DNA of 32,088 nt from Chitinophaga pinensis (lineage in GTDB: Bacteria > Bacteroidota > Bacteroidia > Bacteroidales > GCA-2748055), in the NCBI GenBank assembly GCA_945863035.1, contig CAMAZH010000035.1, positions 1-32,088 on the forward strand, given 5' to 3'. Of this stretch, positions 9,118 through 17,708 are shown piece after piece. How positions within the stretch are numbered: the stretch's first letter is position 1; each line of letters opens with the position of its first letter. A program made the position numbers and the translations under genes. Below the pieces are notes generated by a model that saw only the letters and a program-made list of their open reading frames with translations, ran no database searches and was not told where the DNA came from.

Positions 9118-9123
9118 AAGAAG

Positions 9124-9205
9124 TGCGGATGAAGGGACTCGAACCCCCACACCTTGCGGTACCAGATCCTAAGTCTGGCGCGTCTACCAATTCCGCCACA
9201 CCCGC
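9124..9205 (-). tRNA. tRNA-Leu, anticodon UAG
   Basis: The minus strand folds into a class II tRNA of 82 bases. The acceptor stem is GCGGGTG with CATCCGC (one G-U pair) and the discriminator base is A. The D-loop has GGTAGACGC. The anticodon stem is CCAGA/TCTGG with loop CTTAGGA, giving anticodon TAG, which reads CUA and other CUN leucine codons. A long variable arm (ACCGCAAGGT) is typical of leucine tRNAs. The T-arm contains GGTTCGAGTCC. The 3' CCA is not encoded. It starts 38 bases after the lptB stop and is probably cut from the tatC-lptB transcript. Confidence 0.95.
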
Positions 9206-9243
9206 GGTAAAAAATTTTTGCAAAGCTACTCAAATTTTGACAA

Positions 9244-9966
9244 TTATCGCAATTCAAAATTTTTCCCTAAATAAAGTCTTCTCACCTCCTCATCATCAGC
9301 CAGTTCCTTAGCGGTTCCCGCCTTTAAAATTTCCCCCTCGAACAAAAGATATGCCCTGTCGGTGATCGATAAAGTCTCGTGAACGTTATGATCGGTTATT
9401 AGAATTCCAATGTTTTTTTTGCTTAGCTGGGATATAATTGACTGAATATCCTCAACAGCAATCGGGTCGACCCCGGCAAAGGGCTCATCCAAAAGGATAA
9501 AATAGGGGTTCAGGGAAAGTGCTCTGGCTATTTCGGTACGCCTTCGTTCACCTCCTGAGAGCTGAATACCGAGGCTTTTCCTGATTTTATTCAGCCCAAA
9601 CTCGTTTAAAAGCGACTCGAGTCTTTCGTTTTGCTCGGGTTTGGACATTCCGGACAGCTCGAGTACCGCCTTGATATTGTCTTCAACGCTTAGCTTGCGG
9701 AAGACCGACGCTTCCTGGGCCAGGTATCCGATTCCCATTCTTGCCCTTTTGTAAACCGGCTCGCCGGTGATATCCTGATCGTCAATAAATATTTTCCCGT
9801 CGTTTGGGGTGATTAGCCCAACCATCATATAAAACGAGGTTGTTTTACCGGCACCGTTCGGACCAAGGAGCCCCACAATCTCACCCTGGCTTAGCTCAAT
9901 AGAAACCCCTTTCACCACCGTTCTGGAGCGGTAACGTTTTACTAAATTCCTGGTATAGAGTTTCAT
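9244..9966 (-). CDS. lptB: LPS export system ATP-binding protein LptB
   Basis: LptB is the cytoplasmic ATPase of the LptB2FGC complex that drives lipopolysaccharide from the inner membrane to the cell surface. Seen in the 240 aa protein are Walker A GPNGAGKT (35-42), the Q-loop YLAQEASVF (81-89), the ABC signature LSGGERRR (136-143), Walker B FILLDEP (156-162) and the switch His H193. The run [17 protein letters not shown] is characteristic of LptB and separates it from generic ABC ATPases. It follows tatC by 21 bases, and the partner permeases LptF/G are not in this window. The ATG at 9966 gives a conventional start. Confidence 0.95.
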   Translation of the reverse strand: MKLYTRNLVKRYRSRTVVKGVSIELSQGEIVGLLGPNGAGKTTSFYMMVGLITPNDGKIFIDDQDITGEPVYKRARMGIGYLAQEASVFRKLSVEDNIKAVLELSGMSKPEQNERLESLLNEFGLNKIRKSLGIQLSGGERRRTEIARALSLNPYFILLDEPFAGVDPIAVEDIQSIISQLSKKNIGILITDHNVHETLSITDRAYLLFEGEILKAGTAKELADDEEVRRLYLGKNFELR

Positions 9967-9987
9967 TTCGGCAATTTAGTGTTTTTA

Positions 9988-10815
9988 TCAGGAATTGCTT
10001 TCCTCAGCTTCCTTTTTCTTACGCTCCCGGGTAATCCGCTTAGAAATATGGATACTCACCTCATATAAAATAAGTAAAGGTATTGCAACCAATATCTGAC
10101 TGAAGATATCCGGGGGAGTGATGATGGCTGCCAAAATCATAATAATAACAATCGAGTGCTTTCTGTATTTCTTCAGGAATTCCGGGGTAACCAATCCGAT
10201 TTTGGTCAGAAAGAACATGATTACAGGCAACTCAAAAACCACACCGGAGGCAAAGACTACTGATGTTATCGTTGAAACATATGAGATCAGGTTAATTGTG
10301 TTGGTTACATCCGGACTCACGTTGTAAGTTCCCAAAAAATGGATGGTAAGGGGAACTATCATGAAAAAGCCAAACAGTACTCCCAGTATAAATAACCCGG
10401 AACTAAAAAATATTGCACCGTTTGCATGCTTTCGTTCTTTTGTGTGCAATGCGGGGGAGATAAAACTCCAAAACTCATAAAAGACGTAGGGAAAAGCAAC
10501 AATCAATCCGAGAACGAGACTCACGAGGATGTGCATATTAAACTGACCGGCCATTTTCACGGAAATAATCTGAAGAGGAACGGTGTTGATGCACAAACTG
10601 GGTGTGTTCAGATAACCGCCCAATTCACAAAGCACACGGTTAGTCCAGAAGCCCGGGGTTCTCGGGGCAAGGATTATGCTACTGAAGACCACATCTTTAA
10701 AAACAAAAGCAACAATGGCTCCCACGAAAATTGCAACAACAGAACGTATCAAACGCCACCTCAATTCCTCCAGGTGGTCGAGAAATGACATTTCTTCCTC
10801 TTTCTTTTTTGCCAT
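9988..10815 (-). CDS. tatC: Twin-arginine translocase subunit TatC
   Basis: TatC is the core membrane receptor of the Tat pathway, which exports folded proteins with an RR signal. The family N-terminal motif FLDHLEELRWRLIRS is at residues 11-25, followed by about six membrane helices. The EFW motif in YEFWSFISPAL is present, as in most TatC proteins. The 275 aa length is normal. The C-terminus is highly charged (ITRERKKKEAEESNS) and cytoplasmic. The start could be ATG at 10815 (MAKKKEEEM) or the internal Met nine codons in; the first places it 21 bases below a good promoter box. No tatA/tatB is near, so those partners lie elsewhere. Confidence 0.95.
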   Translation of the reverse strand: MAKKKEEEMSFLDHLEELRWRLIRSVVAIFVGAIVAFVFKDVVFSSIILAPRTPGFWTNRVLCELGGYLNTPSLCINTVPLQIISVKMAGQFNMHILVSLVLGLIVAFPYVFYEFWSFISPALHTKERKHANGAIFFSSGLFILGVLFGFFMIVPLTIHFLGTYNVSPDVTNTINLISYVSTITSVVFASGVVFELPVIMFFLTKIGLVTPEFLKKYRKHSIVIIMILAAIITPPDIFSQILVAIPLLILYEVSIHISKRITRERKKKEAEESNS

Positions 10816-10853
10816 TATGGTTTAGCTTTTCACTTTTTTATTCATTGCCCGCG

Positions 10854-10884
10854 CAAAGTAAATAAAAATATATGTGATTTCAAC
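10854..10884 (-). promoter_or_regulatory. Probable tatC-lptB promoter (Bacteroidota type)
   Basis: On the minus strand, GTTG (10881-10884) is followed by exactly 19 bases and then TTACTTTG (10854-10861). This matches the Bacteroidota consensus TTTG-N19-TAnnTTTG with one mismatch in each box. The start site would be near 10847, about 30 bases before the tatC ATG. Confidence 0.55.
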
Positions 10885-11301
10885 TTTAAGGCTAGAGGCA
10901 TTTTAAGAAAGAAACTCGGCTAATTTAAAAAAGTGTAACTTCGACAACAAAAACAAACCGGAGACGTTATTCTTAAAATCCCTAACGTTGGGAGACTGAG
11001 TCGTGAGCAATTGAAAAAAAAAAGAAAATGGTTACTAATATCTGGAAATGCTGATTTAACTACAACTTTCAGCTTCATGACCCGGCAAAATAATACTGCC
11101 AATCTCGACAAAACACATTTTTTTTACCCGAAGAGTTTTTTTTATGAAAAAAAGGTATTATATTTAAATGTGTGTTTTGTCGTAATAGTCAACCTCCCCT
11201 CTAACCGCAAAACCTGTTAATGTATTGTTAAATCTTTGATTATCTGCGATTTTATTATTATGTTGTTAATTCTTTTCTAAAATTAAACGAGGTTTTTTTA
11301 A
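10885..11301. other. Divergent non-coding region between tatC and recQ
   Basis: No convincing gene is present. Short open frames exist (for example 11011-11220, plus) but start on TTG-like codons and encode no recognisable protein. The region is A/T-rich with several homopolymer A and T runs. It holds a long imperfect inverted repeat at 11106-11182 and, nearer recQ, a TTTG at 11235-11238 that could be a -33 box followed by TTATGTTG (11258-11265), a weak -7 match. No known RNA family (SRP RNA, RNase P, tmRNA) was recognised by its conserved core. Confidence 0.5.
11106..11182. repeat. Imperfect inverted repeat upstream of recQ
   Basis: The left arm CGACAAAACACATTT (11106-11120) is the reverse complement of the right arm at 11166-11182 except for a two-base TG insertion in the right arm, so 15 bp can pair. 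Between them is a T8-ATG-A7 stretch (near 11136-11153) able to form its own small hairpin. No U-tract follows on the plus strand, so it is not a simple terminator. It ends 119 bases before the recQ ATG. Confidence 0.6.
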
Positions 11302-13488
11302 ATGGGCAAAGTGGCTAATATAAGTTTACATGAATACCTGAAAAAGTATTTCGGGTTTGATAATTTTAAAGACGCGCAGGAGAAAATTATCCTTAATGTG
11401 ATGGAGGGGAATGACACCTTCGTTCTCATGCCAACCGGGGGAGGAAAATCATTATGCTATCAGCTCCCTGCTGTGATTATGGATGGAACGGCAATCATTA
11501 TCTCCCCTTTGATTGCACTGATGAAGAATCAGGTCGATTCGATGCGAAGTTTCAGCACCAATGATGGGGTAGCACACTTCCTGAACTCCTCGCTGACAAA
11601 AGTACAAATTGCAAAGGTCAAAGAAGATGTTACCAACGGACTCACCAAACTGCTTTATGTTGCGCCGGAATCCCTTACCAAGGAAGAGAATATCGACTTT
11701 TTGCAGGGGGTGAAGATTTCGTTCTACGCAGTCGACGAAGCCCATTGTATTTCAGAATGGGGACATGATTTCAGGCCGGAGTACCGCCGGATACGACCAA
11801 TTATCAACAAAATCGGCAACGCACCTATTATTGCCCTTACCGCAACCGCTACACCAAAGGTTCAGCACGACATTCAGAAAAACCTGGACATGCTGAACGC
11901 GGATGTTTTCAAGTCATCCTTCCGGCGACACAACCTTTATTACGAGGTCCGCCCGAAAATTAATGCCACAAAGGAAATAATCAAGTTTATTCTCAATAAC
12001 AAAGGCAAATCGGGTATTATCTATTGTCTGAGCAGGAAGAAAGTGGAAGAACTTGCCGAAGCACTTAAAGTAAACGGTATAAAGTCATTACCCTATCATG
12101 CAGGGATGGATGCTGCCACCCGCACCCAGAATCAGGATAAGTTCCTTATGGAAGAGGTGGATGTTATTGTTGCCACCATCGCTTTCGGGATGGGGATTGA
12201 CAAGCCTGACGTTCGCTTCGTAATCCATTATGATATGCCAAAAAGTCTCGAGGGATATTACCAGGAAACAGGCAGAGCAGGCAGAGACGGCGGCGAAGGA
12301 AAATGCATCGCCTTCTATCGCTACAAGGATATACAGAAACTTGAAAAGTTTATGCAGGGGAAACCCGTTGCGGAACAGGAAATCGGCAGGCAACTCTTGC
12401 TGGAAACAGTAGCATATGCTGAGTCTGCTGTGTGCCGGCCTAAAGTGCTCCTTAACTATTTCGGGGAAGTTATGGAAGAAGATTGTGAAAACTGCGATAA
12501 CTGCATTAACCCCAAGGAAGAATTCGAAGGACAGGATTATGTTGTGAATGTGCTCGAGACAATTCTCGAGGTCAAGGAGAAGTTCAAGGCCGACCATATA
12601 GCCGATGTGCTTGCCGGAAAAGCCACATCCGGGGTTAAGGCATATAGTCATCACAAGCTCGAAATTTTCGGAATCGGAAAGGATAAGGACATTCGTTTCT
12701 GGAACGCAGTCATCCGTCAGGCTCTCATTGCAAGGTTTCTACTGAAGGATATCGAAAACTACGGCTTGCTATACCTGAGTGATGCCGGTCGTGACTATTT
12801 AAAGGACCCTCAATCCTTCATGTTAACTCAGGACCACGACTATGAAGAATCTTTGGAACCAGAGTCAGGGGAAGGAATAACAGGCGGAGGGGTGGACACG
12901 GAACTCTTCAACATCCTCAAAGACCTGAGGAAAAAAATCGCAAAAGAATCCCAACTGCCCCCATTTGTAATCTTTCAGGATCCTTCTCTGGAGGACATGT
13001 CGATACAGTACCCGATCACAATTGAAGAGCTTCAAAACTGTGTGGGCGTCGGCGTGGGAAAAGCACAGCGCTACGGTAAGGAGTTCATTAAACTTATTAA
13101 GACCTACGTTGAAGAAAAGGAGATTATCCGGCCTCAGGACATGGTTGTTAAATCGGTTGTGAACAAATCAGGCTTGAAAGTTTTCATTATTCAGAGTGTT
13201 GACCGGAAAATTGCCCTGGACGATATAGCAGAATCCAAAAACATAGAAATGCCCGAGCTTCTCACGGAAATAGAGGCAATCATCAACAGCGGCACAAAAC
13301 TTAACCTCGATTACTACATTAGCCAGGTAATGGACGAGGACAAGCAGGAAGAAATCTACAGCTATTTCAGGGAGGAAGCAGAAACCGAATCCCTTGCCGA
13401 CGCTCTTAAGGAGCTTGGCGAGGAGAACTTTACAGAAGAGGATGTCCGGCTGATCAGAATTAAGTTTATGACCGAGATGGGGCATTGA
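11302..13488 (+). CDS. recQ: ATP-dependent DNA helicase RecQ
   Basis: RecQ is a 3'-5' superfamily 2 helicase in recombination and stalled-fork repair. In the 728 aa protein, Walker A (motif I) is TGGGKS at 45-50, motif II is DEAH at 145-148, followed by the RecQ aromatic loop SEWGHDFRPEY. Motif VI is QETGRAGRDGGEG. Zinc-binding cysteines are C378, C395, C398 and C401. An RQC winged-helix region covers about 410-510 and the HRDC domain about 533-610. The last 90 residues look like an extra helical, HTH-like domain seen in long Bacteroidota RecQ proteins, making it longer than E. coli RecQ (about 610 aa). The ATG at 11302 follows a T-rich run with no Shine-Dalgarno site. It is transcribed alone, divergent from tatC. 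Confidence 0.97.
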   Translation: MGKVANISLHEYLKKYFGFDNFKDAQEKIILNVMEGNDTFVLMPTGGGKSLCYQLPAVIMDGTAIIISPLIALMKNQVDSMRSFSTNDGVAHFLNSSLTKVQIAKVKEDVTNGLTKLLYVAPESLTKEENIDFLQGVKISFYAVDEAHCISEWGHDFRPEYRRIRPIINKIGNAPIIALTATATPKVQHDIQKNLDMLNADVFKSSFRRHNLYYEVRPKINATKEIIKFILNNKGKSGIIYCLSRKKVEELAEALKVNGIKSLPYHAGMDAATRTQNQDKFLMEEVDVIVATIAFGMGIDKPDVRFVIHYDMPKSLEGYYQETGRAGRDGGEGKCIAFYRYKDIQKLEKFMQGKPVAEQEIGRQLLLETVAYAESAVCRPKVLLNYFGEVMEEDCENCDNCINPKEEFEGQDYVVNVLETILEVKEKFKADHIADVLAGKATSGVKAYSHHKLEIFGIGKDKDIRFWNAVIRQALIARFLLKDIENYGLLYLSDAGRDYLKDPQSFMLTQDHDYEESLEPESGEGITGGGVDTELFNILKDLRKKIAKESQLPPFVIFQDPSLEDMSIQYPITIEELQNCVGVGVGKAQRYGKEFIKLIKTYVEEKEIIRPQDMVVKSVVNKSGLKVFIIQSVDRKIALDDIAESKNIEMPELLTEIEAIINSGTKLNLDYYISQVMDEDKQEEIYSYFREEAETESLADALKELGEENFTEEDVRLIRIKFMTEMGH

Positions 13489-13545
13489 TTCGACCGGGCT
13501 TTGATTCAAAAACCCACCAGAGTATGGAAAAGTACTGCTCTCCCT

Positions 13546-13567
13546 AGTCTTTGGCAGACTTTTTCTT
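13546..13567 (+). terminator. Possible weak terminator after recQ
   Basis: AGTCT (13546-13550) pairs with AGACT (13556-13560) around the loop TTGGC and is followed directly by TTTTCTTT. The stem is only five base pairs, so this is a weak candidate. It lies between the recQ stop and the ABC transporter gene. Confidence 0.4.
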
Positions 13568-13616
13568 TGCACTCGCAGTTTAATAATTATGTCTGACCGA
13601 TAATTAAGATTATTCT

Positions 13617-14516
13617 ATGCCCGTCCTTAACCCCATTCTTCAAATACACAGTCTGGCAAAATCCTATGGTTCATTGAAAGCATTGTCTAACCTGACAATT
13701 GAAGTCAAGCAGGGACAGGTTTTTGGAATTCTTGGACCGAATGGAAGCGGAAAAACCACAACCCTGTCAATCCTCACCGGAGTCTTGGAACAGGATGAGG
13801 GAACCTTCACCTGGTTTGGGGAAAAGTCGAGCGCAAGTGCACGCCGAAGAATAGGCTCTCTTATCGAAACCCCATCCTTCTATCCCTACCTCAGCTTAGA
13901 GAACAATCTGAAAATCATAGCTCAGGTTAAAGAATGCGGATTTGGCGACATCCCTGAGGTTCTTAAAACCGTCAAGCTTTTCGAGAGGCGCAAATCACGT
14001 TTCTCAACCTTATCCCTCGGTATGAAACAACGGTTGGGCATTGCATCCACCCTGCTCGGAAATCCCGAGGTGCTGGTTCTTGACGAGCCTACCAATGGAT
14101 TGGACCCGGAAGGAATTGCAGAAGTAAGGGAACTTATACTACAACAGGCCGAGTTGGGCAAAACGATTATCATGGCAAGCCATATCCTCAGCGAGGTGGA
14201 AAAAGTATGTACCGATGTGGCCATCCTAAAAAGCGGGCATTTATTGGCCGAGGGCAATGTCAGAGCCCTCCTGAAAGGAGAAAGCCTGCTTGAGGTTAAG
14301 GCGGATGACCCACAGCTTTTATTGCAGATTTTGGGGAATTGTCCTTTTGTAAACCATTTCCGGACAGAGAACTCCGGTGTCAAGGTAAGCCTTAAAGAAG
14401 GAAGCAATTCCGTCGACCTCAACCGTTTTGTCTTTGAAAAAGGCCTTGTGCTCAGCGAAATAATTCTTTATCAAAAAACCCTGGAGAGCCAGTTTCTTGA
14501 GCTGGTCAAAGAATAA
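13617..14516 (+). CDS. ABC transporter ATP-binding protein (ABC-2 exporter type)
   Basis: This is the ATPase half of a two-gene ABC-2 exporter. The 299 aa protein has Walker A GPNGSGKT at 40-47, the signature LSLGMKQ at 132-138, Walker B VLVLDEP ending in D156-E157, GLDPEG as D-loop, and the switch His in MASHILSEVEK. The C-terminal 80 residues form the accessory domain seen in CcmA/BcrA-like ATPases. The nearest functional relatives are antibiotic-resistance or lipid exporters, but the substrate is unknown. The motifs do not point to the gliding protein GldA. Its stop is three bases before the permease ATG, so the two are co-translated. The ATG at 13617 is the first in frame after a stop-rich spacer. 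Confidence 0.9.
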   Translation: MPVLNPILQIHSLAKSYGSLKALSNLTIEVKQGQVFGILGPNGSGKTTTLSILTGVLEQDEGTFTWFGEKSSASARRRIGSLIETPSFYPYLSLENNLKIIAQVKECGFGDIPEVLKTVKLFERRKSRFSTLSLGMKQRLGIASTLLGNPEVLVLDEPTNGLDPEGIAEVRELILQQAELGKTIIMASHILSEVEKVCTDVAILKSGHLLAEGNVRALLKGESLLEVKADDPQLLLQILGNCPFVNHFRTENSGVKVSLKEGSNSVDLNRFVFEKGLVLSEIILYQKTLESQFLELVKE

Positions 14517-14519
14517 ACC

Positions 14520-15350
14520 ATGACGAAACTTCTGAAAATAGAGCTCCGGAAAACCCTGCATTATATACCTTTCAGGATCCTCATCGGCCTGCACCTCGTG
14601 CTTTTTGTTGTTGGAATTTTCTTCCTCCCACGGGTGGATCTGAAAATCCCGTTTGTCACAATTCTTCCGTTATACCAGTTCCCTCATGTTTGGAATTTCA
14701 CCACCTGGATATCGAGTTTTTACAACATCAGTCTGGTGCTGCTGGTGATAATGATGACCTGCAACGAGTTCAACAACAAGACCTACAAGCAACAGTTGAT
14801 TTTTGGGCTCAGCCGGACAGACCTTCTCCTGCAAAAAATAATCCTGATTTCCCTTTTGTCTTTTTATGTTGTTCTTCTCGTGGGAGTTTCAAGCGTTGCC
14901 TCAGGTTTGTTCTATAGCTATAAGATTACCTTCAATCTGGTTTTTGAACATTCCTGGATTCTCGCTGCACTTTTTGTTCAGATTTTCACATACTTGAGCT
15001 TCGGATTGCTATTTTCTCTGATTTTCAGGAACATGATTCTGTCGGGAGTGGTTTATCTGATGTATCGGGTGATTGTTGAGCCCATCATCAGGGTGAATGT
15101 ACATGAGGATTTGCGTTGGTATTTCCCATCGAAATTCGTCACAAACCTTACGCCCCGGCCCGAAGTTCTTTCAATGATCCAAAAAAACATGCAGGGTCAG
15201 AACCAATCCGGGGATGTTGAGATAAAGCAAATGGAAAACCTAATGCCAGTTGGGCTGCCCATTTGGCAGAACCTCATTCTTACCTTGGTTTTGATTGGAC
15301 TGTTGATGTTTGCTTCATGGTGGATCCTGAAGAAACGAAGATTCAACTAG
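14520..15350 (+). CDS. ABC-2 type transporter permease
   Basis: This is the membrane partner of the preceding ATPase. The 276 aa protein has about six hydrophobic segments: residues near 17-37, 65-83, 105-130, 143-175, a segment at about 179-195, and a C-terminal helix before the tail KKRRFN. That is the usual ABC-2 permease fold. A soluble loop of about 50 residues precedes the last helix. No substrate can be inferred. It is the second gene of the pair, separated by three bases, and its end comes within five bases of the convergent OppC-like gene, leaving no room for a separate terminator. Confidence 0.87.
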   Translation: MTKLLKIELRKTLHYIPFRILIGLHLVLFVVGIFFLPRVDLKIPFVTILPLYQFPHVWNFTTWISSFYNISLVLLVIMMTCNEFNNKTYKQQLIFGLSRTDLLLQKIILISLLSFYVVLLVGVSSVASGLFYSYKITFNLVFEHSWILAALFVQIFTYLSFGLLFSLIFRNMILSGVVYLMYRVIVEPIIRVNVHEDLRWYFPSKFVTNLTPRPEVLSMIQKNMQGQNQSGDVEIKQMENLMPVGLPIWQNLILTLVLIGLLMFASWWILKKRRFN

Positions 15351-15355
15351 CCCCC

Positions 15356-16564
15356 TCACTCCTCCCGGATATCAAAGGCGTCTCTCAGCCCATTGCCGAG
15401 CATCGTAAAGGCAAGGACCATGAGCATGATGGCAAACCCCGGTATAAAAGCCAGATAGGCCTTACCGGCAAGGATAAATCCGTAGTGATCCTTTACCATC
15501 CCTCCCCAGGAGGAAATAGGGGGTTGAACTCCAATGCCCAGGAAACTCAGTCCGGCTTCGATAAGAATTGCCGATGCAAAATTAGCAGCTGAAATTATTA
15601 TTACCGGGGAAAGTATATTGGGGATGATATGCTTCATTATTATTCTGAAATCGCTGTATCCTAGAACCTTTGCTGCCTCGATAAATTCCTTTTCACGGAG
15701 GCTGAGAACCTGACCTCTGACTACCCTTGCCACCTCTACCCACATCGTAACCCCAACTGCTACAAATACCTGCCAGAACCCCCTCCCAATAACCATCGTA
15801 AGAGCGATAACCAGAAGCAGGGTTGGAATCGACCACACAACATTAATAATCCACATAATTAGCTGGTCGATTTTTCCCCGGTAGTAGCCTGCAACCGCAC
15901 CCATGCTGATACCTATAATCAGGGAAATCGCAACGGCAATAAACCCAACCATCAGGGATATTCTCGCCCCCAAAATAAGGCGACTTAACAGGTCACGGCC
16001 AAACCGGTCGGTACCCAGATAGTACGTTCTTCGAATAAGGTGTTCCTGCTCAATCTTATGCATCAGCAATGCTAAAGGGGCATTGATCTCCTCGCTGCTT
16101 ATTAACCTGAAACCAAGGCTGTCGGCAGAAATCCTTATATTGTTAACAGAACCCGGCGCAAGGGCGAAAATGACATCCGGAATATTCAGATATCTGTAAA
16201 ACTCTTCCTTTTCGGGAATATCGGTATACTCCCTCAGAATAATCTGCCCTTCTGAGAATGTGTAATTCAGATAGGATATTTCTTCATATTCGGCGCTCCT
16301 CCCATAAAACATTGTGTAAAAGAATCCCCTTTTTTCTATTTGCTCATTCTTTCTAACTTTCAGAACATTTACCCGAAAGCCCGGCTTTTTCCCTGAAAGT
16401 TCCAGATGCTGATTGTTGGCATAGGGGGATTGGTCGGGGCTGATGCTATAGCCGAGAATTGCGATAACAACAGCAAAGATAATGACAATAAGCCCAGCCA
16501 TGGCCAGAGGATTTTTCCTGAACTTATTCCAAGCAATTGCTCCGGGTGTTTGTCCTGTTGACAT
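15356..16564 (-). CDS. OppC/DppC-like peptide ABC transporter permease with large periplasmic insertion
   Basis: This is an inner-membrane permease of the oligopeptide/dipeptide importer family. From the ATG at 16564 (402 aa), TM1 is about 21-42, then a periplasmic segment of about 140 residues (42-183), then the family motif GTDRFGRD at 184-191 and five more helices. The EAA loop, the contact with the ATPase, is EAAKVLGYSDFRII at 296-309. Typical OppC proteins have about 300 aa, so the periplasmic segment is the unusual part. The chosen ATG overlaps the glycosyltransferase stop (TGATG), implying coupling. An upstream ATG at 16597 would add 11 residues. No OppB, OppA or ATPase gene is next to it. 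Confidence 0.88.
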   Translation of the reverse strand: MSTGQTPGAIAWNKFRKNPLAMAGLIVIIFAVVIAILGYSISPDQSPYANNQHLELSGKKPGFRVNVLKVRKNEQIEKRGFFYTMFYGRSAEYEEISYLNYTFSEGQIILREYTDIPEKEEFYRYLNIPDVIFALAPGSVNNIRISADSLGFRLISSEEINAPLALLMHKIEQEHLIRRTYYLGTDRFGRDLLSRLILGARISLMVGFIAVAISLIIGISMGAVAGYYRGKIDQLIMWIINVVWSIPTLLLVIALTMVIGRGFWQVFVAVGVTMWVEVARVVRGQVLSLREKEFIEAAKVLGYSDFRIIMKHIIPNILSPVIIISAANFASAILIEAGLSFLGIGVQPPISSWGGMVKDHYGFILAGKAYLAFIPGFAIMLMVLAFTMLGNGLRDAFDIREE

Positions 16565-17694
16565 CAAATGGTTTGTTTTACGGTTCGCCCCTTCCATTTG
16601 TAAGGAAGAAAATTCCCAGCCAATCCCGCGAATGAGATATAAAGGAAATAAAGAAATTGGGATAAAACAAAAAACTTCAACAGTCTTTCCATTTGGAAGA
16701 AGTGCAGGACTTTCCTCAGAAAGATAAAATCGACTAGCGTTTTCGTCAGAAATACCCCTCCCCCGATAAAAACAAAAGGAAGCTCAAAGAACGACATAAC
16801 AAAACAATTCAGCAGCCAGAGATTAATGAGTAAAACGATTACCGCAGTAAGAATCAGTATTTTGTCCTTATAAAATCTCGATTTTGAGGCCCACCTCAAT
16901 CTTTGCTGCAAAAAATCGTATAAACCCGACACCGGGTTAAGGCTTACGCTGGCTTCAAGAGATTTCAAAAAAACGAGTTTCCGGGGATATTTCTTCTTCA
17001 GGTTCAGAAGCAGAAAAACGTCATCTCCGGAGGCGATTTCATTCTGGAGAAAATCCAGATTTTCCAGATACCTCAGCCGGTCAACAGCAAGATTGGCCCC
17101 GTTTACCATAATCGGGTCGTGAATACCGAAGGAACCGGCAGTACTTCCAATAAGACTAAGGAATTCAAGGGACTGAAAAGCCGTAAAGAAGTCACCTGCA
17201 GGTTTAATAACCACCGGGGAGGCAATAAGCACAGCATGGGTTTGCTGGTAGCATGACACAATCGTTCTGATCCAGTTTTCCGTTGGAAGTGCATCGGCAT
17301 CGGTAAAAATAAGAAGTTGTCCCCTGGCCTCAAGCGAGGCAATTGAAAGGGCCTTCTTCTTTCCCGCCGCATGCGCTTCCATCGAGATAAGCCGGGCATT
17401 GGAAACCGAACCGACAAATTGCTGGGCAATCAGCGAAGACTGGTCCTCTGAGTGGTCGTCGACCAAAAGGATTTCAATGGAGGAGGCAGGATAAGTTTGT
17501 GCCAGCAATGCCCTGAACAGCTGCGGAAGGTTTTTTTCCTCATTCCGAAAGGCAATGATGAGGCTAACGCTTACATTTAAAGCTACTTTCCGGATTTGGA
17601 ATTCAGGAATTGCATTCCAGCCTGACAGAAATCTGGCAATGAGAAAGACGTATGCCAAACTTATGCCGAATGAAAAAATCAGGATTGCAATCAT
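16564..17694 (-). CDS. Membrane-anchored family 2 glycosyltransferase
   Basis: This 376 aa GT-A-type glycosyltransferase has one N-terminal helix (about 1-20) and several C-terminal helices after about residue 275. The catalytic core shows LLVDDHSE (DD at 79-80), the metal-binding TDAD at 131-134, GDD at 223-225, and QQRLRW at 263-268, which holds the QxxRW motif of processive-type enzymes. Such proteins add sugars to membrane lipids or polysaccharides at the inner membrane; the donor and acceptor are not readable here. The gene lies 14 bases after the histidine kinase and overlaps the OppC-like ATG by one base. Confidence 0.88.
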   Translation of the reverse strand: MIAILIFSFGISLAYVFLIARFLSGWNAIPEFQIRKVALNVSVSLIIAFRNEEKNLPQLFRALLAQTYPASSIEILLVDDHSEDQSSLIAQQFVGSVSNARLISMEAHAAGKKKALSIASLEARGQLLIFTDADALPTENWIRTIVSCYQQTHAVLIASPVVIKPAGDFFTAFQSLEFLSLIGSTAGSFGIHDPIMVNGANLAVDRLRYLENLDFLQNEIASGDDVFLLLNLKKKYPRKLVFLKSLEASVSLNPVSGLYDFLQQRLRWASKSRFYKDKILILTAVIVLLINLWLLNCFVMSFFELPFVFIGGGVFLTKTLVDFIFLRKVLHFFQMERLLKFFVLSQFLYFLYISFAGLAGNFLPYKWKGRTVKQTI

Positions 17695-17708
17695 TGGGTA
17701 ACAATGGA

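Noticed and set aside
9066-9257. A 63-codon open frame on the minus strand
   Set aside because: It runs through the tRNA-Leu gene and its terminator, both better supported.
11011-11220. Small plus-strand open frame before recQ
   Set aside because: It begins at a non-ATG codon, crosses the inverted repeat and encodes a low-complexity product without a family match.
12088-12654. A 188-codon open frame on the minus strand
   Set aside because: It is antisense to the helicase and RQC parts of recQ and encodes nothing recognisable.
13617-15350. Gliding-motility ABC transporter GldA/GldF
   Set aside because: The ATPase and permease lack the specific sequence features I know for GldA and GldF, and no gldG is adjacent.
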